DNA of 64,000 bases from Corella eumyota (lineage: Eukaryota > Chordata > Ascidiacea > Phlebobranchia > Corellidae), in NCBI GenBank assembly GCA_963082875.1, contig OY720098.1, positions 13,516,001 to 13,580,000 of the forward strand, read 5' to 3'. The number at the start of each line of letters is the position of its first letter. Positions within the stretch are counted from its first letter, which is position 1. Shown piece after piece: positions 12,923-25,329 of the stretch. The notes under the pieces are model-generated. The model was not told where the DNA came from. It made no database searches and was given only the letters and a program-made list of their open reading frames with translations. The position numbers and the translations under genes were made by a program.

Positions 12923-15900
12923 CCATGGATCAAAAATCGGATTCCAACTTGCCAACCAAATAGCTATTCGATCCAATTCTGAAGATTTCCACATTTCGGA
13001 CTGGTTAAATAATATCCGGGTCTAAAAATAAAAATGGTAAATTTGAAACTTAACTGTCTTGCATTTTGTTATAAAAAAAAAGTATTTCAAGGTTTATGTA
13101 GGTTCAAAAACAGAGTGATTTTTTATAAGTTACTAAGGAATTAAACCATAAATCATTGAAAGAATAGCTACAGATCAGTTTGATACAACTCTTTGATTAT
13201 ATAAAATTTAAAACTAAACCACTGTCAAAATATTAAAATAGGATAAGGTAATACAAATCTTTTGTCCGACAAAAAGTTAAACAAATATAGTTTTGAACTT
13301 AAAACTTTAAATTACCTTCTAACGACGAAAAGAGATATTATAAAATAAATAACGATCGAAGTATGTGAAGGTGGTGATTCTAATATTAATAAGGCAATGC
13401 CTCAAAAAGTTGCTATTTACTATTTAATTAAATTTGGTATAATTGCGCAATGGCTAATTAAATGGGTTTTGTGTAAAAAATTTATTTTATAAGAACAGAC
13501 AATGTATATTCTTTTATAAATTGTCCCTTTTTCTTTTTTTTTGTTGTTACAAATTAAAGCATAAAAAAAACCTTTTCTTTTTCTGTTACAATGCAAAACA
13601 GATTTATTTCTGTTACACACACACAGTCAATATCATTATTTATCAAATCATTAAGGCCATTTATTAAAATTTTTTTAATATTTTACGTACCATTAATGGC
13701 ATCCAGCATAAAACAAATATGAGAGTGATGGAAACAAGTTGAATAATCATTTGAGTTTCACGATTTATCCAACCTCGTTTTGAAGTCTGTTGCTTTCTTA
13801 CGCTATATGGTTTATAAGTCTTTTGTATTTACAATTAAAACGATAAAAATAAATGTCCATGAATTACTTTATAGTTTTGTTTAACTATTAATATTTATAG
13901 TAGTATAAATTAATTTTCAGCAATTAAACCAAAATTCAACTGCCTGGGTAAAAAAATAAACAAATTTTATTTTTTCTAGAATTTACTTATACGATTAATG
14001 GTGAATAAAGTTTTGGTTAAATTGAAGTTAATATTTTTAACAAAAAATAAATACCATTTTACAAAAAATGTTGTTTCTAAGAAAATTTACCTGATTTTTT
14101 TCATTTTTTGTAAACCCCGCATTACTGTTACGTTGCAGACTAATGTTACGAAAAGTAAAATCATTCCTACAGCCACATATAAATAATTAAACACCTAAAA
14201 ATAAATAATAAAAGTATTTGAGCACCGGAAAAAATAATTTACTTATTTGACTTGCGTTTCAGGCAGTCATTAATAATAATAATACTTGGTTTCAGCTCTA
14301 TTTAAAACCAAGAGGTAATCAATAAAGATAAAAAATAGCAAGATTTAAGTTGATATTATTTAAACGTAACTAACAAAATTTATCGTTTTTATTTTTTATT
14401 AAATTTAATGTTATACTTCTTACTTTGTTTTTTGTAGAAGTTGTATTCCAATTTGCAAAACACCACGAATAAGGAAACATTGGTCTTACTTCTCCAAAAC
14501 CAATGGCTGGTAAAACGGATATTAAAGCTGAGAATATTGACATAAGTAATACTGCAATCAGCGCCTAAAAATTATTTTATTAACAATGCCACAATGTTTA
14601 ATTTTGTTTACTTATTACTGTAATAAAATAAAGTTTTTTACAATCATTTTTTAATGTATTTATAAATAGACCTTAAATCAAATACAATTTCACCATATCT
14701 ACCAATTTGAATATTCAATAACAATTTTTTAAATTATCAACTTAAAAATAAAGTTCCTACCCGTTTTGCCGTAGCCTTTCTGTGATAGTAATATGGATAA
14801 GTTATACTTAATACTCTTTCCATAGACATAACCATAACCATACCCATAGTATTAAGACCAAAAAACATCATTGTAAATGCACTGTAGTTACAAAGTGGCC
14901 GACCCCCGTGAAACTAAAATAGTAAGGTTTTATTAAATAGGGTTAAACGCAAAGAATATTTTAAAACACAAAACTTTAAAAAAGTTTTCTTAAAAATGTA
15001 TCTTACTAAAATGTGAGAGTCGTAGAAATAGAGAACAAATGTTATAGGGGTTATTACTAGGGTTCCTAACATATCAAGCACTGCTAACATTAAAACTAAG
15101 GTGAGAAATGGTCCGAATTTAACTCTTTTTATTCTTACTGTAGGTGAACTTATTATAGAAGATCGCGGCTTTTCACCTAAACAGCCAAAATAAAGATAAC
15201 ATTAAGTTTAAGCAAAATTAAAGTTTTATAAAAACTTAAATATTTAAACTGTTAAAGGTTTAATAACAACTTTAAATTTAGTTAGGTCGATAATTTAAAA
15301 TAATATTTATATTTATATAAAAAGAATTTAAAATTTGGAACAAATATTATTCTACGTTTTTAACAATCACTGACACACGGGACAAAAAAAAAACATTTAC
15401 AGAAGTAAGGAGTAGAGCACTAGGCAGATGTTTTATATATTTTGACTTGGGTTTTTGTAAAATTAATTTAATTTGTTTGCAGTGTTCACAAGCGGTACCT
15501 ATAAACTATACAGGATCGAATGGATCGAATGGACCGAATGGATCGCATGCATTATGCTTATTCTGAATGGGTGAGGGTCGGGGTTAGGGTTTAATTTATG
15601 CAATATTTTTTTACATTCTATTCATTCGGTCCATTCGATAACCATTTGATATACATTTGATCCATTCGATCCATTCGGTCCATTCGATAACCATTTGATA
15701 TTCATTTGATCCATTCGATCCATTTGATCCATTCGATCCATTCGATCCTGTATAGTTTATAGGTACCCTTCACAAGCGCACACAGCATAGCGCTTTAATA
15801 ACCCTACTTAAATTCCATTAAGATTTATAAATTTACCGAAATGAGAACCTCTTCTTGTAGGATTAAAATCTTGCTGTGTGCAGCTACTTTGGCGTTCTTC

Positions 15901-16716
15901 ATACACGACTCTTATTTTGTAATAAACCAAAAGACCAATTGCAATTGAATTACTGAAAACACCAAGAACGAAAGTAACCACTGGCATTGCAAAATCGCTC
16001 TAAAAACATGCAAATCATTCCAAACATATCTTTAAAAAATATAAACAAAAAGAACGTTTTTAAACACGCGGAATATAAAAAACTTCTGGCTATTACCTAA
16101 GCCAATGGACAAAATAAATAAATATTTCCTACATTACGTTTAATTTACATTAATCTAACCTAATAAGCATTGGATTTAACAAAACTAGGCCATTAACCTG
16201 TTTTATCTGTTAAATCATAGAATGTTTAAAAGTGAGTCTACATAAATAATTTAATTCTATATTAATATTTTTAATTGCATAAAAATATTACTAACAATTA
16301 AAAAAATAATAAAATACAGAATATTTCAAATTATAAAAACGTTGCCTGATCACAGCTTAATTTAGTTGTATGTTAAAACATGGCAATACCTCATTGTGAC
16401 GTCATTAAACGTCCCAAGGGAGAACATGACATTTCGCAATAATCAAATTATACACTTGCTGTAGCACGGGACTTAATTGAGATATATAACAATACACGTT
16501 AACTTACATAGAGATAAAATAAACTAAACACAAAAACTTTATAAAAAATTTAAAGAACAACATGATTCAAAATTATAGCAAGTTTGTAATATTTACCGGA
16601 TCTACTCCTAGGTTAGGGTAACTTCTAGCGTTTACTTCGGTTACGTTCATTTTCAAGCTTGTTATGTTGTAAAAGGTGGATGTGTTAACATTATTTATTA
16701 AATTGAAATTTTCCAT
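12923..16716 (-). CDS. Prostanoid receptor-like GPCR, 8 exons, 3' end missing
   Basis: Class A GPCR, expected at the plasma membrane. Exons (minus, 5' to 3'): 16597-16716, 15837-15999, 15007-15176, 14761-14913, 14424-14564, 14091-14194, 13691-13802, 12923-13021. All junctions are GT-AG and keep frame. The N-terminus MENFNLINN carries three N-glycosylation sites (NTS, NIT, NVT). TM1 holds VLGVFSNSIAIGLL. TM3 begins GGRPLCNYSAF and ends SMERVLSITYPY, the E-R-x form typical of prostanoid receptors. ECL2 holds the PxxWCF signature (FPYSWCF). TM6 is VLCWMPLM and TM7 ends LASWNPIFDPW, the family hallmark. The TM7 position that is Arg in known prostanoid receptors (R-L-A-S-W-N in EP3) is Trp here (W-L-A-S-W-N). 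The exon after DPW was not found. The family call is strong. The ligand subtype cannot be assigned. Confidence 0.85.
15495..15768. mobile_element. Foldback element with GATCGAATG-type repeat arms
   Basis: The outer ~20 bp are inverted repeats (gtacctataaactatacagg and its complement). They are followed by arms of tandem 9-bp units GATCGAATG on the left and CATTCGATC variants on the right. The 10-bp direct repeat TTCACAAGCG flanks the element at 15485-15494 and 15769-15778. Ambiguity of 1-2 bases at the termini allows an 8-10-bp target duplication. The centre holds gggtcggggttagggttta, a degenerate telomere-like run. It has no coding capacity and lies in intron 2 of the receptor gene, between exons 2 and 3. 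Confidence 0.8.
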
Positions 16717-18202
16717 TTTTTAATATTTTAAAGTTCTTTAATAAATATACGTTACCATTGTTTTCATTTTAATATACCTTGAATTATTTACTAAAAAATC
16801 TAAAACAATTTACAATGATCATCTCAATATTTGTGTGTATGTTTTTATAGAAAAAATATTAACTATAAACAGTATATTTTTTGCCACCAGCTTAACCACA
16901 GTGTACAATAAATTAGTAACACCTTAAAAACTAACAATGCTTAAAAACACCTTGTTTTCAGACCATGACGATCTATTTCGCGATTTCAAAGCGACAAGAG
17001 TATCATGTTTCTCTCTGTTAAAGTAAAGAGAAGTAGCATTATAAAATTTACAAAATATTTTAGTTTAAGCCTAAAAATAAACCACATAAGTCTACTTTGC
17101 AAAGATATTTTACCCACTGGTTGATATTTTACCCACTGGTTGTACTAATTTAGTCAGTTGAGTAAACCCGTACGCTTTCGATATCTAATACTGAATCAGT
17201 TACCCTGTAGTGTATTTGTTCAATTAAACTTTTACCTACTTTAAATTGGCAGAAAGGACACTTCGATAAGTACACAATTGACTCTTTCAAATCTACATAA
17301 TTCTAATTTAATAGCTTACAATATATTGCAAATGGAATAGACCTGTCAGTTAATCAAATTGTAAGCTAAAAAACATACTGTTAATACTAAAGATAGAATT
17401 AAAATACATATATTAACATTTTCCAATATATATTTTTTAAACTGTTATCTTTACTGGTCGTTTAGCGAATTAGGTTAATAAGGTTGCCAAACGTTTTAAC
17501 TTGCATATAACATCTATAGCCTTCCTATAGCCTCTTTTATACACTGTTTAAAACCGCGACAGACCTAAACAGGAAAAAGAGAAAAAATCGTACGGTTAAA
17601 ACGCTTAGAAATACGAATTAGCTCTATCGATATAAGCATAAGCTTTTATTAACAAAATCAAGTATAGCTTATTTTTAAATATAGGCTTAATGTGACAAAA
17701 AAGGGTAACATACAAAATTTACGACCTTAAAGCCAACGCGCTTATTAGGTAATCCCTACAATAGAAACAAACTGAGTTATTTTCGGACGAGGAATTCATG
17801 AATAGTAGCTGCAGCAATATAATTAAAACGCGACATAATCGGTATAGCCAAAGTTTTGTAAATATTTTTAAGAGGTATAGTGTTTTTCATAGGCACATTT
17901 TAAAAAAGAAGGAAAACAACTGCTAACATACTTTTAATAATTAATATAATAAGATTTTTTAACAAAGCAGGTATAGTTTTTATGAGCTATATCAACAAAT
18001 CTGTATAAAAAATTATTGTTTCAAAAATAAACGTTTAATAATCTTACAATACGCAAATTTATGAAAGACAGTCCTTAAAAATGGAAAAAATTAGTTTATT
18101 TTCTAATTTCACATTTTTAAATTTGTTTGAATTTATGCAAATCAATCTAAATCACTTACCTAAAATTTTTTTTTTATTAACAAAAATTTTTATCGTTTCT
18201 AT
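16717..18202. other. Receptor upstream region, no gene seen
   Basis: AT-rich. It should include the receptor's promoter and 5' UTR, but no confident core-promoter element was found. A directly repeated ttttacccactggttg pair lies at about 17108-17142. Confidence 0.4.
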
Positions 18203-20489
18203 TTATTGTTTAGCTTCTTCCCACCCACAAAATAAATAGACTGGCATAGCTGCTAAAATATATTTGATGTTTTAAAAAAAAATCTTATGAAATTACCATA
18301 ACAATAGAAAGGGTGTGATAGCATTTATTAAATGTAAGCAACCAATAGATTTTAATCAATTTTTCATTTAACGATTTTTAAAGGCTTTGTTAAATATATG
18401 AGCAAGAATTTAGTTAATTTGTTCAAAAGTCCTATTAGGATAAAGCGTATTTAAAATTATTTCATACACGGCATTATTTTCAATTATTTTTAATCACAAA
18501 AAATCTTATTTTTAATCACAAAAAAATTTTCATCAAATCTGCGCAGTAGATTTAAAATAAAAAAATAATTCTTTGAAATTTTTGGTCATTAAATTTAAAG
18601 ACAAACGTTAGTTTTTTTAAAAAAAGTTTTTAAAGGTTAACCCTTTTTTCTAAATCAATAATAATTTGTGTTTAATTTATTATTAATGCAGGAAAATACG
18701 CACAAGTAACTTTTTAAATAAGTTGTTCTTCTTACATAATTGACAGCCAACTGTTTGCAATTTAAAAATACATTTTATTATATTAATGCATGAATATATT
18801 ATTATGTTGACCAATGATAAAAACAAATACACTAAGGTAATAATTATAATGACGAATACAAGTCAAGACAAAACTAACATGGCGCAAAAAAGAACATGAT
18901 GTTTTTTATATACCTGAATAAGAACAATACATATTGATAGCAGGTTCTGTTAAAGCCCGTTGTGCGTCACTAAAAGAGAAGAAAATTCATCGGTACTTAT
19001 TTCATAGTATTTAATGGTTCATGACAAACTCTCACATAATAAAATATCACGTAATAAACAGGTTTTTTATAATAGTAATAAAAGTGGTCAAAATTGTTTA
19101 ATTTTAAAAAATAATCAATTTTTCATGTAATCTTCAAATTTCACATAATTAAAATGTGAGAAAAAAAATATTTTATTTAGCAGCGAATTAATTTAAATCT
19201 TAAAGGAAGTCCTTTATAAAAACGAAAACAGTTTAAATACCGTTTAGTTAAAAAATTGTTTAAAAGATGTCTCACCTGCATTGTGGTAATCTTAAATTAA
19301 AACAATATTAAAAAACAATTCTACACTTATTGAGAAGGATGTCAAAATTGGCTTGACAGGTAATAAAGTAAAGATGTTAGGATACAATTAACCAATTTGA
19401 TAGTAGTTAATTATAAAAATATAAACACCTTAATATGGTGATATAATAGAAGTCTTTTAAAATCGGGTGTGTATTTTCTTTTTTTCTTTTATAAGAAAAA
19501 ATTTTTTAAAAATGCTAGAAACAAAAGGTTATTACACGTGAAGTAAACAAAATCTTATTTAAATACACTTTTTCATATATTTTAGAAATTTATGTAGATT
19601 TTTACGAACCCATAAACAGACTTAAACGACGTGTTAAACATTTTTAAGATTACTTATTTTTCAAATTCTGAAAAAGATAAACATTGTAATCTTAAAGGAA
19701 ATAATGTAAGACATACTATTGCTCAAAACTAAAGACATGGCCATAGTGTTACCCAAATTTTGCAGGTAATGCATGTAGCACGTTAGTATGGTTGACATTA
19801 TGGGGTGTGCTGTCGATACGTGGCGTTTAGATATTCGTAAATATATGCAATCGGTTTAGCCGAACGATCGGTTATATATGAATACATTGCCTTTTTCTTA
19901 AAAAAAACTTTTTATATTTTTAATCGGGGAGAAGATGATAAGTTTTTATTATTTTTATCGGGTAAGGGTGTGCAGTTGGGACGTGTTTGAGCTATCCGTA
20001 AAAGCAAGGCTCAAGGGCGAATAGTGTGGCGTTGGTGCTGGTCGAACCCGAAACTTTTTGGTTCGTAGTCTGACGCCATGACCTGTTCACCACCAGACCG
20101 TGTAGGTAAATATATATATTTTCCATAACAAAAGGTGATTAGTTTTTTATTGGGGAGGGATGTGTTCAATGTGGGTAAATATGCGCGACTAGCTTTTATA
20201 TTTTGGTGGTTAACGCCCTCGTGGTGCTTTTTGTTTCTAAAAAAAAATTTAAAAACCTTACCAGTTGTTTTTTTATAAGTTGAATATTTTTTCATTTTCG
20301 GTATTTTCTGCATTTCAGTAGATTTATATTTATTTCTATTTTGATTGTTTGGTGGGGAGTTGGTGAAACTTAGTTTGTCTTCCGAATGCATTTTACATTT
20401 TGTCAATAATTTATTCTTCCAAGTTCCAATAACCAGCAATAAGATAAACAAATTAAGTAGAATCAAAATTCCAACAGGAATAAATTCTG
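18203..20489 (-). CDS. Alternative 3' part of small membrane gene (exon 20262-20489 plus tentative tail exons)
   Basis: The exon at 20262-20489 has a minus-strand acceptor at 20490-20491 and a donor at 20260-20261. It enters in the same phase (two bases completing a codon) as exon 20831-20970 of the upstream gene. It encodes EFIPVGILILLNLFILLLVI, a membrane span, then a Lys/Asn-rich tail (KMHSEDK, TNSPPNNQNRNKYKS). It therefore looks like an alternative to that exon. Two further phase-compatible exons are possible at 18914-18946 (PAINMYCSYS) and 18203-18252 (MPVYLFCGWEEAKQ, stop). The total would then be 168 codons. The first of these needs a weak acceptor, so the tail is a guess. The exon at 20262-20489 itself is better supported. 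Confidence 0.4.
19930..20110 (-). mobile_element. Possible second SINE type (tRNA-like head)
   Basis: On the minus strand, CTGGTGGTGAACAGGTCATG resembles a pol III A box and GGGTTCGACC resembles a B box about 45 bases downstream. A GC-richer body follows, down to about 19930. It differs from the common SINE of this window. Only one copy is seen, so this is tentative. Confidence 0.35.
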
Positions 20490-20830
20490 CTATAATTACA
20501 ACAAAAATGCTTTAAAAATTTATATTAAAGTTTAAATTAAAAAAATAGAAATATAAAACATTTTTGTTTGCCTGAATGTTGTGCTTTTTAATAAACTTAA
20601 TTTAAATACATTCACGCTAAAAATTACATTATTGCAACATATAATACAGTCAATAGGCTAAATGATCTTTATTTTACTTTATTAAATAATAAGAACAAAC
20701 TTTCTGTAAAAAAAACAAGCAATAACTAAAAAAAAAAAACTTTTTTTATAAATTTATTTTAAAATAAATCAAGTTTTGCAGTTTAAAATAAATCAAGTTT
20801 TGTAAAAATTTAAATTTTGTTTGTAATTAT

Positions 20831-21599
20831 TTAATCTGAGGAACTGGAGGAATCTCCAGATATTGAAGAAGCAAATGGAATAGATTCTCCATCATCCGAT
20901 CCTCCACAATCAAAACATAAACAAAGCACCAGTGTAGGAAGAGTTATAACTATCGAAGCTACTGGTATCACTAATAAATTAAATAAGAAAAACAAATAAA
21001 CAAAATTAAAAATCTATTTTAAAAATTGATTTTAATATTAAATTTCAATAAATCTATTTTAAAAATAGATTTTTGGTTTAATATAGTTTGTTGTGTCATA
21101 AACGAATGCAGTTGTTATATATTTAGAAGGTTTTAAACAGCACATAACGAAATGTTAAAAATCAACATCTATGGTCGTTAGAGTATGCACAAATAAATAA
21201 AAAAGTTTATATGCAGTTGAAAAAATAACTTACACCAATCAAACATCCAGTTTTTATTAGATCCAAAAACAAAATTACAACATTTTTCTCCTAAAAACAA
21301 ACAAAAAACAAACCGGTTCGTATTAAGGAAAAATAATTTTTAATTTATTACTTAATAAAGCAATTTTATTACCAATTGCACATTCTTTGTGTTCTGTAAC
21401 CCCGTTTATGGTTAAAGTACACGCAACGCGGGCCTAAAAATACAACAAATAAGAATTAATAGGTTTTTGCATTTAACAATTTTCTTTATTTAAATTTATA
21501 TAAAATAAGCGTGGTACTTACTTCGCAAATATGTTGTGAAAAGAAGCAAAATATTAAAATTAAACAAATAAACTTTGCCTTTCTATTCTTATGCGACAT
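20831..21599 (-). CDS. Small signal-peptide membrane protein, 111 aa form
   Basis: Exons (minus): 21522-21599, 21373-21433, 21234-21290, 20831-20970. All are GT-AG and frame-consistent (336 nt including stop). The start MSHKNRKAKF is followed by a hydrophobic stretch (ICLILIFCFFSQ), so a signal peptide of about 25 residues is likely. The ectodomain is only about 40 residues and has four cysteines including a CC pair (CAIGEKCCNF). A membrane span IPVASIVITLPTLVLCLCF follows, and then a short acidic Ser-rich tail (SGDSSSSSD). The layout (short Cys-rich ectodomain with CC before an aromatic-rich W..W membrane entry) recalls WBP1/VOPP1 or shisa-like proteins, but I cannot claim homology. Partner or function is unknown. 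The alternative membrane exon lies downstream at 20262-20489. Confidence 0.6.
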
Positions 21600-22748
21600 T
21601 GCCTATTTTCTGTATGTTTAACAAATAAAAATAATTAACGGAAAAATAACTAACAGCATATAAGTTAATATAAAATTATTTTCTAACAAAATATTTTGAA
21701 CTAAGTATCAACTGTTAGGGTATGTGCAAATATTCAAAACATGACTAAGACCTTATTAAAAAATTTTTAGATTACACTTTTTTGTACTACTGAATATATA
21801 AATACTAAATACTGAATATTGTGTAAATAATTTAAATGCACTTTCTTATCCTTTTAATTTTCCAATAAAGCGTTTACGTTTACACGAAATTATTTTATTA
21901 ATTATAAGGATAAGGCAAAATAGCGTATATTCTATACGAACCGGAAAGTGAGCAGATGCTTTTTTCGTTTTAGATTTAGTGCAGTGTGATAATAACAATA
22001 CGGCACTCTATATCCTGATCAGGAAGTTATACTTTAAACTTCTAAAATGCCAGGCTTTAGTTACTACCACCCTTTGAAAACGGGAAACTGTAAAACCTGT
22101 TAGACTTAAAAGATTAAAAAAAGTCATTTTTTGTTATTGGTTCATACAAAAAATGCCTAAAAATATTTTGCATTTAAAAAAACACACAAACATTTTTCTT
22201 TTTTATATGCAAATTTATTTCAGTATTTCTCTTTTCGTTAGAACTATAGCAAAACCAAACGCCTGGTAAGTATAAGCCAACTCATTTCTATTAACTTATA
22301 TTTTTTTCATTCACACGACCGGTATTTTATAGTATCCATTATTAATCATTTTTGTTCAAACTAAAAATTGCTGTATGAATACATGTCACATTTCAAAAAT
22401 ATAATTTCATAAATGTACCAGTCAAAAATCCTTGGCCAATAAGCGTTGGCGTGTTGTTTATTTTGAATAAAAATATGTAAACTTCTTTTACTTTTAAGAG
22501 TAAATTATATCCGTTTACTTCTTTCAGGTAAAGTTGTTTTTAATTTTTAACAAGTGCAACTTTCATCTAAAACATGTTTTGTGAATTTCCAGTTACTTTT
22601 CCCTGTCTATAGGTTTATAAAGTGTTTATCTTTATACTAATTACAAATGTTCTTATAAAAACATACTTAGCGCTAATGTTTTTTTAACAAACGCGGCTTA
22701 ATGAACATGAATTTAAACAAGTGTATGTTTTTGAAAAAAAAAACTATA
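21600..22748. other. Intergenic, no gene seen
   Basis: AT-rich sequence between the membrane-protein gene and the solo LTR. No splice-bounded open frame or repeat family was recognised. Confidence 0.4.
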
Positions 22749-22753
22749 GCCAC

Positions 22754-23946
22754 TGTAGGATCTAATACACTCCCACTATGGCTTAAACAATTATTAAACC
22801 CCAATAGAGTACGCTGTAAAGATGAGCATCGATAAGAAAGCCACACTTAATTAAAATACACAAAATAGTCGTGTTAAATCAAACTCGCTAACTTATTACC
22901 AAAACCTGCCCAAGGTTTCAATCTACCAAATGTAATCTGTACAAGCGGCTTTTAATTAGAATTGAAACTACAGGAAATGCAAAATAAATGCGACACAAAA
23001 ATATGACATGAAACACAAACTACAAAGTATATAATCAACAAATTAAGTATAAAAGCGAAAGTCTAATTGTGTGTTAAACCTTACTTCGGCCTTACTTATT
23101 TATGAGTTTTTACGTCCAGCGAACTGACTAAAAAGCTATATTGCCAGTTATTTAAAGCAAAATAAAATAGGAGAAAGCGCAGGGGACGCGGAATTTGAGG
23201 GAATGGAAAATGAAGGAACGGAAATTGAAGGAACGGAAAATGAAGGAACTGGAAAATGAAGGAACGGAAAATGAAGGAACCGGAAAATGAAAGAACGAAA
23301 AATGAGGGAACCGGAAAATGAAGGAACCGGAAAATAAAGGAACGGAAAATAAAAGAACCGGAAAATGAAGGAACGGAAATTGAAGAAAAGTGAAAAAGGA
23401 GAGGCGGAATCTTAAAAAAATAAAACGTGGAAATTCCGTTGACTGTTTATTTGTATTTAAGTCAATATTATTTTAGAAATAAACGGGCATTTTATAGAAG
23501 AGAGTTAGGGTATGCTGGGGTTATAAAAATTAACTCATTATCGCTTATCAATTCTCGAATAAATGACAGTAATCCTAAATAAACAGTCAACGGTATTTCC
23601 GCGTTTTAGTATTTAAGATTCCGCCCTCTCCTTTTTTGCTTTCCTTCATTTTCCGGTTCCTTCATTTTGCGTTCCTTCATTTTCCGTTCCTTCATTTTCC
23701 GTTCCTTCAATTTCCATTCCCTCATTTTCAGTCGACCCGAAAGCGCATACAAACACAAAAGAAATTACAAAGCATTATCGATAAACAGAACAATAAATGC
23801 GTCATAAATGACGATGGGGAGTGAAAAATCTCCCGCAGCTGGGATCAAGCCGAATAATTCAGCGTGAAACGCCAAAGCTCACTAAAAGTGACCTCCCGCT
23901 AACAAATCATTTCAAATTTTTAATAAGATCGATAATGGACATAACA
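22754..23946 (-). mobile_element. Solo BEL/Pao LTR split by a foldback insertion
   Basis: Begins TGTAGGATCTAATACACT and ends GGACATAACA, matching the two LTRs of the BEL copy at 34.1-41.9 kb (orientation as that copy). It is flanked by a 5-bp duplication GCCAC (22749-22753 and 23947-23951). Without the foldback element inside, the length is about 627 bp, as for the paired LTRs. It is therefore a complete solo LTR left by recombination, later hit by the foldback element. Confidence 0.9.
23182..23738. mobile_element. Foldback (TU-like) element, copy 1
   Basis: The left end is GGGGACGCGGAATTTGAGGG and the right end, reverse-complemented, is GGGTCGACTGAAAATGAGGG. The arms are tandem ~15-bp purine-rich units (GGAACGGAAAATGAA on the left, the complement on the right). 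An inner inverted repeat around acgtggaaattccgttgact continues the foldback. A unique ~130-bp centre follows. The direct duplication GAAAGCGCA flanks it (23173-23181 and 23739-23747). The intact target is seen in the LTR at 34.5 kb. It has no gene. Long modular inverted repeats with 15-bp units and an 8-bp duplication were described for sea-urchin TU elements. Relationship is inferred from architecture only. Confidence 0.85.
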
Positions 23947-23951
23947 GCCAC

Positions 23952-25329
23952 CATTAAGATAATTTGTAAATATTTGCCACGCGTCTCTAACAATGGGCTA
24001 ACTTGACACATGGTGTGCAGCCTTGCTTCGAAATGTCACATTTGGTTGAATTGGTTAACAGTTAGTTATGGTATACGGACAATTGGATAAATCAAACAAG
24101 TAGCCATTTATGCATTATCTGCGGCAGCTGTTAAATGAAAACGTATATCAAGTGTTATAATTACATTTTTAATATTTTGTAACAAAAAATTTGCTTTAAA
24201 AAAATAAAACAATTTTCACTTTAACTCTTGTAGATTAAAATACGTTACAATCAATTTACACGACGATTTCAAAATATTTTTTAATCGAAACTTTAATTCC
24301 AAAACAAAAAATGCTAAAACGCATTTTAAAAAGTTTAAAAGTGTTTTTTAAACTTGAATTCCCGTTGATTTATATAAAATTAAGTTATTTATTTTGGAAC
24401 GTTTTTTTGGCATAACTCTTTGCGTGTTTTAATGTAAAAATGTCAGAACAGAAAAAAACAGCTTTAATGTAATTATACTTAAACTGCTAAAACTGCGTGT
24501 TGATTTACCAAAGTTACGTTTTATTGACATGTTTTAATTAAAGGTTTCTAAAAGCACAAATTTGTTAAAAGCTGTTAAAGTTGCTAAAAACGCAAATAAA
24601 TTTTCTATTAACAGAACAAACTAACAATTTTGTGAATTTTACTACTTTAAATATAATAAAGCGAACTTAAAATAGTAAAGCTTGGTATGACTTCTTTCGT
24701 ATAAAAGTCAAACTTTTAAAAAACCGTTTACAAACTTGCATCACGAATACTACATACAACATATTTGAAAAAGTTATACCAAATCACATGTTTGCGCGCT
24801 TAAAAAAAAGGCATGACAAGCATAACCAATAAAAGGATGAATTCGTTACAATACGACCATCATATATAATTATATAAAATTTGGAATAAAATATTAATGT
24901 AGATAGTTAAACCCGTATTTTACATTTGGAAAATTTTGTTTTCATTAAAACAGTGACGTCATAAACAGTAAAAGTTAAACTATAAAAATATCAGGTTATT
25001 AAACAAAGAACTTTAATTCTTTAGAGATTGATTTAAAAATTAAAAGAAGTTATGGAGTATTGCAGAAATTAAGGTAAGAAAGTAGTTCATCGTTCATAAA
25101 ATTACCAGTATACTATTTTAACTAAATTCTTTTACAATGGTTGACCTTATTTTAAGCTAGAGAATTATTATAGAACATAAAATTGTTTTATATTGGACAA
25201 ATTTTTACTAGAGATTTTGTTTACTTAAATAATATTAATAAAATGCCGACATTAGTTAACTATTAGAAAAGTTTTATAGGTGTAGCACTAAATTTGTTAC
25301 CATGGAAGGTATTAGAAACCACTACGAAT
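23952..25329. other. Intergenic, upstream of the 25.3-kb gene
   Basis: No gene recognised. It should hold the promoter of the following gene. A CRE-type octamer lies at 24954. Confidence 0.4.
24954..24961. promoter_or_regulatory. CRE-type octamer TGACGTCA
   Basis: A perfect palindromic CRE consensus about 370 bases upstream of the start codon at 25330. Such octamers bind CREB/CREM/ATF proteins. A single match in AT-rich DNA is weak evidence, and the same octamer also occurs at 16397 and 42258 outside promoters. Confidence 0.3.

Noticed and set aside
15560-15600. Telomere-like GGGTTAGGGTTTA as a sign of a telomere scar
   Set aside because: Only one to two degenerate units, and it sits exactly in the centre of a foldback element.
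20011-20466. 151-codon open frame as a complete protein
   Set aside because: The first part is a real exon with a donor at 20260-20261. The rest runs into a SINE-like sequence and reads as non-coding.
23636-23824. Frame with repeated FPFLHF units
   Set aside because: It is the right arm of the foldback element read as protein. The tandem 15-bp unit gives the periodicity.
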